Source of the DNA: Opitutales bacterium
GTDB taxonomy: Bacteria; Verrucomicrobiota; Verrucomicrobiia; Opitutales; T3Sed10-336
DNA length: 6,670 nucleotides
NCBI GenBank assembly: GCA_007132315.1
Contig: SLOW01000359.1
Coordinates: 1-6,670 of the forward strand
Direction of reading: 5' to 3'
This document shows positions 1-4,680 of this stretch, one piece after another (position 1 is the first letter of the stretch; every line of letters starts with the position of its first letter). The position numbers were made by a program, and so were the translations under genes. Below the pieces are notes generated by a model that searched no databases, was not told the DNA's origin, and saw only the letters and a program-made list of their open reading frames with translations.

Positions 1-316
1 TAACGCTGGACGCAGCCAGGATTGGATAGCAATATCCGGCTTTGAAGGGCTCGTATGTTTTTTCACACAAAAGTTATAGAACCCTTTTTTGGGCCGAAGC
101 CAGGAAAAACCCTGCGTTTCGGTCCATTTTATTTATAGTAAGATTTTGCTATTAAACAACTTCCGTCTTTGGGACAGGCTCTAGCTACGGACCCGACAGT
201 TATACTTGGGCGGAAGGGGATGGGCAATCTCGGGGTTGAGTGGTGCAGCGAGCCATTTTGGGTAATCGACACTGCTTACTTTGTTCGTTCTCGGACTCCT
301 AACATTGATCTTCGCT
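1..316. other. Gene-free left edge with hairpin and possible IS end
   Basis: No complete gene is visible, and base composition is visibly more AT-rich than the neighbouring glycosidase gene. Two short open stretches touch the left edge. On the minus strand a GTG at 66-64 opens a frame reading VKKHTSPSKPDIAIQSWLRP, which looks like the start of a protein running out of the window. On the plus strand a frame ends with TAG at 77-79, twelve bases before the hairpin at 91-125. They overlap, so at most one is real and I recognise neither. Positions 169-182 (TTTGGGACAGGCTC, inward reading GAGCCTGTCCCAAA) followed by CTAG resemble the terminal repeat and target of an insertion sequence lying to the left. 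This rests on pattern only, because the other end is not in the window. Confidence 0.35.
91..125 (+). terminator. Stem-loop, possible intrinsic terminator
   Basis: Positions 91-104 pair with 111-125 around a six-base A-rich loop (AAAAAC, 105-110). The inner stem is CAGG/CCTG and the outer stem is GGGCCGAAG with CTTTGG-type partners, with two or three G-U pairs and one bulged C at 115. ATTTTATTT follows on the plus strand, a weak but usable U-tract. It would stop transcription coming from the left. It cannot serve the minus-strand glycosidase gene, because the minus-strand product of the flank is A-rich. If an insertion sequence ends near 182, the hairpin would lie in its terminal region instead. 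Confidence 0.45.
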
Positions 317-1519
317 TTATTCAATAGATGGCAAAAGTTGTTCCGGGATTTCCATTTCAAAACGTTGTAGAAAAACATCGCTACTACGGCGACCCATACT
401 GATGCCCCATGCGTTTTGCAGATCGATGGCGGCAGTGGGGTCAGTCAACTCTGGACGATACAGACCGGGCGCAGCGGGTTGACGTTCAAGATTCCTCACC
501 AAGACCTCAAATCCCAAGCCGTCGGGGGCGTACTGAAGTGTGCGTCCGTTGGGACCGGTGTTAGAAACCAATGATAAAACACCTTGGCCATATCGCCAGA
601 TTTGCACTTCGTGACCGGAGTCCTGTACGGGGCGACCTTCGTTGGCTTTTGTGAAAGGCCCCTGGGGATTGTCCGCGATCGCCACGCCCATCTGTGTGCG
701 TCGCGGCCCACCCGAACCGTGAATTAGCGAACGGCCTTTGTAGTACAACCACACCTTCCCATCGCGGATCAACATGCGAGCATCATCCACACGGTAGCTG
801 TCGAAATCATCTTCCTCTGTACCTGGCACCACAACGGGGTCGTTGGATATGCGTCGGAAGGGTCCATCCGGCGAGTCCGCCACAGCCACTCCAATGGCCG
901 TGGGGTCGTTCAGGCGTTGCTGCGTGATGAGACGGTCCTCAAATGGTGCTTGCACGGCGGTGTAATAAAGCCAGTACCGTCCGTCATGAAACAAAATCGT
1001 CGGTGTAAAAATTGCAAAGTCGTCAAATGATCCCTCGTCGCCCACTCCCAAGGCCTCCCCGCCTTCGGTCCATGTGTGGCCGACATCTTCGCTGGTGGCA
1101 TACCAGAGGGTGGCGATATAACCCGACGGATATAACCGCCGGTATTCACCGGGCACATCACTGAGCACCACTTTGCTGTAGTAAACATAATACGTTTCAC
1201 CGACGCGGATCACATCGGAAGGATCTCGCCGGGTCACGCCCGGCTCCTCGCCAATGCCCGTGACTTGACTGTACTGAAACGTCACATGAGGCGGCTGCTC
1301 TATCTGCTGCTCTGCTTTCGCAAGGCTCGTTGTAGCTATAAGTGCGATCGCAACGATGAACAGTGAAAAAGGCATGTTATCGCGCAGGTTATCCATGGCA
1401 CCTCGAGAGCGACCTCCGGTACCAATCACACCGACCTTGAACGTCCTCCTGGCGTCACCCGCCGTGGTGCCAGTCATTTGCTTGATAAACGTTCGTCTCG
1501 CTGTATCTGGTGTAGTCAT
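317..1519 (-). CDS. Chimeric GH117/GH43-like beta-propeller glycosidase with Gfo/Idh/MocA leader
   Basis: A 400-residue protein from ATG 1519, chosen because AGGAGGAGG lies eight bases upstream; a TTG six bases earlier is less likely. Residues 70-390 look like a five-bladed beta-propeller glycosidase, closest by motif to GH117 (alpha-1,3-3,6-anhydro-galactosidases acting on agar-type oligosaccharides) or a GH43 relative. Visible motifs are RRDPSDVI with Asp99 as candidate base, FTPTILF (171-177), VDDARML with Asp245/246, repeated YYxYY/WLYY blade strands, and SGHEV with His303/Glu304, resembling the GH117 catalytic His region. Residues 49-69 (Met49 to AKA) are a Sec-like hydrophobic signal segment, so the enzyme is probably exported. 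Residues 1-48 do not belong to this family. They show a twin-arginine motif (ARRTFIK, 7-13) and a Rossmann start (KVGVIGTGGR, 28-37) typical of secreted Gfo/Idh/MocA oxidoreductases. The gene ends with TAA at 319-317. No downstream partner gene is seen. Substrate is inferred. Confidence 0.8.
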   Translation of the reverse strand: MTTPDTARRTFIKQMTGTTAGDARRTFKVGVIGTGGRSRGAMDNLRDNMPFSLFIVAIALIATTSLAKAEQQIEQPPHVTFQYSQVTGIGEEPGVTRRDPSDVIRVGETYYVYYSKVVLSDVPGEYRRLYPSGYIATLWYATSEDVGHTWTEGGEALGVGDEGSFDDFAIFTPTILFHDGRYWLYYTAVQAPFEDRLITQQRLNDPTAIGVAVADSPDGPFRRISNDPVVVPGTEEDDFDSYRVDDARMLIRDGKVWLYYKGRSLIHGSGGPRRTQMGVAIADNPQGPFTKANEGRPVQDSGHEVQIWRYGQGVLSLVSNTGPNGRTLQYAPDGLGFEVLVRNLERQPAAPGLYRPELTDPTAAIDLQNAWGISMGRRSSDVFLQRFEMEIPEQLLPSIE

Positions 1520-1527
1520 GCTCAAAA

Positions 1528-1536
1528 CCTCCTCCT
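1528..1536 (-). promoter_or_regulatory. Strong Shine-Dalgarno of the chimeric glycosidase gene
   Basis: The minus strand reads AGGAGGAGG, eight bases (TTTTGAGC) before ATG 1519. This fixes the start at 1519. No such site precedes the in-frame Met49 (codon at 1375-1373), where the native glycosidase signal peptide seems to begin. Translation of the enzyme therefore appears to rely on the initiation signals of the captured oxidoreductase leader. Confidence 0.75.
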
Positions 1537-1564
1537 GCTTTTATTTTGTTTCCATCGATTTCTC

Positions 1565-1587
1565 AGGTGGTCCACCTCCTGACAGGA
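1565..1587. repeat. Two abutting palindromes
   Basis: AGGTGG-T-CCACCT (1565-1577) is a perfect 6+1+6 inverted repeat. TCCTG-A-CAGGA (1577-1587) is a perfect 5+1+5 inverted repeat sharing base 1577. The pair lies 46-68 bases upstream of ATG 1519 on the minus strand. It could be an operator for the chimeric gene or part of the terminal structure of the IS91 element. One-base loops make a stable RNA hairpin unlikely. Confidence 0.35.
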
Positions 1588-1907
1588 AACTGCTTTTTAG
1601 TCGATTTCCGGTGTGTGGGCGCTTTCGCTGAGTCGGGCTGGCTGATTATGTCGCTTTAGTAGTGCGAAGATTCCAGAATCGGGGGTGGACGTCAAATTGA
1701 TAAGAAATCGCTTTTCAGGCGGGACGGGCACCCGCCCGCTGGAACCGGTCTGAATGAGCGTTTTCATGGTGGAGATGTAGCCGAATCGGGCTGGCGAGGT
1801 CAAGTCCGACGTCAAACGCGCTTCGAACGCATTCAAAAGGCGGGCAAAACGGCCCGACAAGGCGAGTCTGGCACAGTCTGGAGACGCACCGCACCTGTCG
1901 CGATGGA

Positions 1908-2213
1908 TCAGCCGTTCGCGTACATCATGACCGGTTCGGTGTCGTAGTCGGGGAACGGGTCATCGTAGCATGGCTCGACGACCCATTCGGCAACCTCAGG
2001 CGGCGCCCTTGCCGGCAAGACCCGCACGCCCTGCTCCCAGAGGCCGAGGTGGCGCAGGAGGCGCTCGATCACGGCGCGGTCGTCGATGAGAGAAACGATG
2101 CGCATCTCTTTCCGGCACTTCGGGCACGGCAGCGGATCGGCTTCCCAGACCTTCTTGATGAGTTCGCGCCATTTTGCGGAAGGGATGCGGCGCGGCTTAT
2201 ACTCGGATTCCAC
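1908..2213 (-). pseudogene. IS91-family transposase, C-terminal remnant
   Basis: About 100 codons of the C-terminal end of a Y2 (rolling-circle, IS91/IS801/IS1294-type) transposase. Recognisable stretches are PSAKWRELIKKVWEADP, CPKCRKEMRIVSLI, the IERLLRHLGLWEQGVRV block, and the terminal DDPFPDYDTEPVMMYANG, which matches how many of these proteins end. The catalytic HUH and two-tyrosine regions are absent. The apparent GTG start at 2213 is just where homology begins; upstream the frame is open to a TAA about 45 bases earlier but carries unrelated sequence, so the gene is 5'-truncated and cannot transpose. Its stop is TGA at 1910-1908. It is evidence of a rolling-circle element next to the chimeric glycosidase gene. 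Confidence 0.85.
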
Positions 2214-2384
2214 AACTGGTTGTAGAAATGCTGTAATCAGTCGCTGAAAATCTTAAAGAAACTCCCACATCGCTTTCAGTGTTTTTTGATACCTTTATCT
2301 GAGAAGATGCTCCGTTATTCAAGCAAAACAGGCACCTGTCGGGGAAATGGGGTATGCTTCGATCATTAACAACAACTCGCTCCC

Positions 2385-2580
2385 TCCCCAGTATTCCCCG
2401 CCCAGCCGAATCCCGAAATACCGCCGCGCCTCCCCCTTGGTCCTGAGCTGGAGATGATCCCGGTAAATGACCCCGGCGAACTCCCCGCTTCCCGGCCCAC
2501 CCGCACCTCGTCCCCCACCTGGGACAACATGACGGGACCGGACGGGTGTGAGCACGCCCATCTGTTCGACTCGATCAAAT
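2385..2580 (-). pseudogene. Decayed minus-strand coding fragment, unidentified
   Basis: This GC-rich patch, between AT-richer flanks, shows coding-like minus-strand codon use (G/C in third positions) that switches frame. One frame reads SGPVMLSQVGDEVRVGREAG (about 2545-2485). The next frame continues with EFAGVIYRDHLQLRTKGEAR and then YFGIRLGGEYWGG (about 2490-2388). Together they look like one protein segment with a frameshift near 2485. The reading then runs into unrelated sequence and stops at 2319. I do not recognise the family. It could be a fragment carried in with a mobile element. It may also be chance, since GC-rich DNA keeps frames open. Confidence 0.3.
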
Positions 2581-2674
2581 CAATACGACCTCAGCTTTCG
2601 GGGGATCGGGCGTTAACGCGAGGCAGGAGGAAGTACCTCTTAAGCCGGGTTTTCCACCAACTGCCCGAAGCATC

Positions 2675-2830
2675 TTCGAAAAATGATCTTTCCGCCCTCT
2701 CACTGAGCGGACCCAGCTCGCTGTCCGAACCGGCATTTTTTTCGAAAAAAGGATGCCCCGCAGACAAAAAAAATCCCCATATCGTCACAACGCACTATAA
2801 AACCGCATTTTAAGAATTTCGAAAAAAATG
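2675..2830 (+). repeat. Three TTCGAAAAA(A)(A)..ATG repeats upstream of excisionase
   Basis: TTCGAAAAATG occurs at 2675-2685, TTCGAAAAAAGGATG at 2741-2755, and TTCGAAAAAAATG at 2818-2830, all in the same orientation and spaced 66 and 77 bases. The middle copy is part of a 14-base perfect palindrome (2737-2750) flanked by GGCAT/ATGCC arms (2732-2736 and 2753-2757). Their position directly before an excisionase/primase pair fits a regulator-binding or replication-origin array. A-rich background could also produce them by chance. Confidence 0.35.
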
Positions 2831-2875
2831 CAACCGGTTGAGAGAAGCGTCCATGTCCCGCAACGATAGGAAATC

Positions 2876-3085
2876 ATGAGCAAAACAATATCAAATACAT
2901 CCAGTACCGGACGTTTGCTGACACTCAATGAAACAGCTGATCGGCTAAACCTCTCCCGAAGGACGGTCTATCGGCTCATCCAAATGCACGCGCTTCCGGT
3001 GGTAAGATTTTCAACGCGGGCAATCCGCGTTCCAGAGAAAGGAATCAACGACTTCATCGAAGCGCGGACCGTTCGTGCGAAATAA
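2876..3085 (+). CDS. Excisionase-family HTH DNA-binding protein
   Basis: A 69-residue protein made almost entirely of one excisionase/HTH_17 (MerR-like winged helix) domain at residues 14-64. The first helix and recognition helix are TLNETADRLNLSRRTVYRLI (16-35), followed by the wing VVRFSTRAIRVP (42-53) and the closing helix GINDFIEAR. Such proteins bind DNA as recombination directionality factors or as small activators and repressors in integrated phages, satellites and plasmids. ATG 2876 is the first start after an in-frame TAG at 2867. AGGA at 2868-2871 gives a short four-base spacing, so initiation may be modest. The primase gene follows 35 bases later in the same direction, suggesting one transcript. 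No integrase is in the window, so a role in excision is uncertain and control of the primase is equally likely. Confidence 0.85.
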   Translation: MSKTISNTSSTGRLLTLNETADRLNLSRRTVYRLIQMHALPVVRFSTRAIRVPEKGINDFIEARTVRAK

Positions 3086-3120
3086 CGTGCGCTGGTTTGG
3101 CCCGAACGATCGCAATCCAA

Positions 3121-4347
3121 ATGAGTCAAAGAATCCAAAACAAGCTGTTTAATAAGGCCCGAGAGATGGAAGAATTTGACCCAGAAACAATCGTGTTCAA
3201 CGCCTCTATTTCAAAACCTTGCGAAACAGAAGACATTTCAAATCGCGCAACCGACCCGAGCAACGGATCGAGTACTACCCAAACCATACCCAACCACTCA
3301 CGGCTTACCCGGTTCCGCAAAATCCTGGGTGATTCCGTTTTTCTCCCGTGTAATACAGGAGAAAAAGGTCCGCGTCTTGATGGGTGGAAAGACTGGACAC
3401 CCGCCGATACTCACAACGCGGAGAATGCCGGCCGGTTCGATAGAGGAAATATTGCCGTTCTACTTGGCGAGCGAACAGGGATTTACGCGTTCGACCTGGA
3501 TGATCAAACCCACTTAGAGGAATTTCTCAGCGCCAACCCAAAACTTCGTGAGACGTTCACCGTTTGGGGGAAACGCGGGGCAAAGCTTCTGGTAATGGCC
3601 GCACAGCCGCCGTTCAAGAGGAAGGACGTCAAAACCGATTGCGGCACCGTCTGTGAGGTTCTCACGAGCAACGCGACAATCGCCGGGACTCACCCAGAGG
3701 GCTGCGAATACCAGGACAACGGAAAGGTAGTCCATGAAATAGATTGGAACGAGATTGTGTGGCCGACGGGATGGCGTTTGCCCGGTTCGGAAACGGACAA
3801 CACTCTGGATCGGTTAAAGCGAGACTACGGCGACCCTTACCGAACGCGCACCGACAACGATGGAAACGAGTTTATCGTGGGCATCTGTGAACGGTTTTGG
3901 GCTGCTGTTTTGCGGGAAGAATTCAACCTTGTCTGGCTCCCGGACGAAAAATCCTTCTGGCGTTTTGCACCGACTACGGGCGAATTTGCACCACTCTCAG
4001 ATGAGGAAATCCGGGAACTGTTTGCCAAACGACTCATGCAGGCCGCCCGGGAAGAACGACTGCCAGAGATTCAAGGGCTCATTTCACAGCGGATTCTCCG
4101 AGGGCTATGTGACGCTGCCAGGGGCGTTTGCGCTTCGCCAAAATTCTTCGACGACGCACCGGAAGGCATTCACCTTGAAAACGAATTTCTTTGTGTTGGG
4201 GAGCGCTTCGAACTGGAACCCGTACGGCCAGATCACCGTTCCCGAAACCGGATTCCCTATCCATTCGACCAAAAGGCGGAGTGCAAGACATTTTTGGAGT
4301 TTCTTTCGCAAACAATTCAAGATGATGATATCACACTGCTTCAATAA
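3121..4347 (+). CDS. Phage/plasmid-type primase (prim-pol + D5_N), cut off by TAA
   Basis: The N-terminal two-thirds of a P4/D5-type primase-helicase, which synthesises primers and unwinds DNA to replicate a mobile element. Residues here count from a TTG at 3097, which adds eight residues; ATG 3121 is preferred, though neither has a Shine-Dalgarno. An archaeo-eukaryotic prim-pol domain spans about 70-225, with metal-binding FDLDD (Asp133/Asp135), a following KRGAKLLV strand, and a conserved His in AGTHPEG (His199). A D5_N-like linker runs from about 265, including IHLENEFLCVGERFELEP (359-376), and ends at DDDITLLQ. The TAA at 4345-4347 interrupts it just where the SF3 helicase begins. The coding frame resumes directly after the stop, so this is probably a nonsense-split gene. 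The product could still make primers but lacks its motor. It is 35 bases downstream of the excisionase gene and likely co-transcribed. Confidence 0.8.
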   Translation: MSQRIQNKLFNKAREMEEFDPETIVFNASISKPCETEDISNRATDPSNGSSTTQTIPNHSRLTRFRKILGDSVFLPCNTGEKGPRLDGWKDWTPADTHNAENAGRFDRGNIAVLLGERTGIYAFDLDDQTHLEEFLSANPKLRETFTVWGKRGAKLLVMAAQPPFKRKDVKTDCGTVCEVLTSNATIAGTHPEGCEYQDNGKVVHEIDWNEIVWPTGWRLPGSETDNTLDRLKRDYGDPYRTRTDNDGNEFIVGICERFWAAVLREEFNLVWLPDEKSFWRFAPTTGEFAPLSDEEIRELFAKRLMQAAREERLPEIQGLISQRILRGLCDAARGVCASPKFFDDAPEGIHLENEFLCVGERFELEPVRPDHRSRNRIPYPFDQKAECKTFLEFLSQTIQDDDITLLQ

Positions 4348-4680
4348 ATGGCTGGGCTCGCTTTGCTGGGCGAGAACCTATTTCAAAAAATATTAGTTTT
4401 ACATGGGCCAGGTGGAAGTGGAAAGAGCACTTTTGCTAGCCTGTTATGCGGACTTATCGGACAGACAAACGTCGCATAATTGCGAACCGAGTTGCTTGGT
4501 GATCGATTCGAAATCGGCCGATTTAGAGGGCGTACAGTTTTGTACGGGGCGGATGTTCCCGGGAATTTTCTTGGGACCAAAGGCGCGGCCGTTCTGAAGT
4601 CTCTTGTTGGGGGCGACGATCTGACCCTTGAATTGAAGGGAAGGAAACACCCCATGCAAGGAGTTTCGATAATCCAGTGA
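4348..4680 (+). pseudogene. SF3 helicase half of the primase, interrupted and 3'-truncated
   Basis: This is the direct same-frame continuation of the primase. The first segment starts with an ATG abutting the TAA and reads 43 codons to a second TAA at 4477-4479. It carries the Walker A loop GPGGSGKST (4405-4431) and ends GLIGQTNVA. The second segment continues LRTELLGDRFEIGRFRGRT and then LYGADVPGNFLGTKG, holding the Walker B-type acidic residue (Asp, 4552-4554) and VLKSLVGGDDLTLELKG. After about 4640 similarity to the family fades and TGA follows at 4678. Motif C, the arginine finger and the winged-helix tail are missing. The alternative starts (ATG 4348, TTG 4480) could give short peptides by reinitiation, but neither would be an active helicase. 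Sequence between the stops is well conserved, so the damage is recent. Confidence 0.8.

Larger units (their letters stand above)
1520..1907. other. Non-coding gap: glycosidase leader plus probable IS91 tail
   Basis: I see no convincing gene in these 388 bases. An 87-codon minus-strand frame is open over 1597-1860 but lacks a ribosome site and matches nothing I recognise. Because the region lies directly 3' of the transposase C-terminus (1908-2213), most of it is probably the non-coding end of the same IS91-family element. It contains a small GC hairpin (GGCGGG 1718-1723 with CCCGCC 1731-1736, loop of seven) without a U-tract, and two abutting palindromes at 1565-1587. The last ~80 bases before ATG 1519 must hold the promoter region of the chimeric gene, but no clear -35/-10 pair stands out. 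Confidence 0.4.
2214..2875. other. Gap without intact gene; AT-rich leader of the excisionase
   Basis: Apart from the minus-strand coding relic at about 2385-2580, no gene is supported. 2214-2380 is low-complexity AT-rich sequence between the transposase relic and the coding relic. 2600-2875 is the leader of the plus-strand excisionase-primase module. It holds three TTCGAAAAA-type repeats, an imperfect inverted repeat at 2732-2757, and a CAACCGGTTG palindrome (2831-2840). CACTATAAAAC near 2791-2801 contains a TATAAA-like -10 candidate, but I see no matching -35. Confidence 0.45.

Noticed and set aside
24..37. GGATA-GCAA-TATCC mini-hairpin with a GNRA-type loop
   Set aside because: Five pairs only; expected by chance and without context suggesting an RNA gene.
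181..378. 65-codon minus-strand frame overlapping the glycosidase 3' end
   Set aside because: It overlaps the glycosidase stop in another frame, has no ribosome site, and its sequence matches no family I know.
1719..1736. GC hairpin as terminator or attenuator
   Set aside because: No U-tract follows on either strand, and no leader peptide is visible.
2243..2287. Possible plus-strand terminator: GCTGAAA pairing with TTTCAGT followed by GTTTTTTG
   Set aside because: The stem is only six or seven weak pairs with a 24-base loop, and no plus-strand gene lies upstream to be terminated.
2454..2813. 119-codon plus-strand frame before the excisionase
   Set aside because: No Shine-Dalgarno and no recognisable domain. 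It crosses the GC-rich/AT-rich boundary and lies antisense to the more coding-like relic.
3860..4396. 178-codon plus-strand frame inside the primase
   Set aside because: It is the neighbouring frame of the primase. The family motifs (FDLDD, IHLENEFLCVG) are all in the other frame, so this is a shadow, though it briefly contains KWLG at the site of the first TAA.
4345..4479. Genetic-code change (TAA read as glutamine)
   Set aside because: CAA is used for Gln throughout the same gene, and the excisionase and glycosidase genes end with TAA. Nonsense decay of a truncated gene explains both stops more simply.
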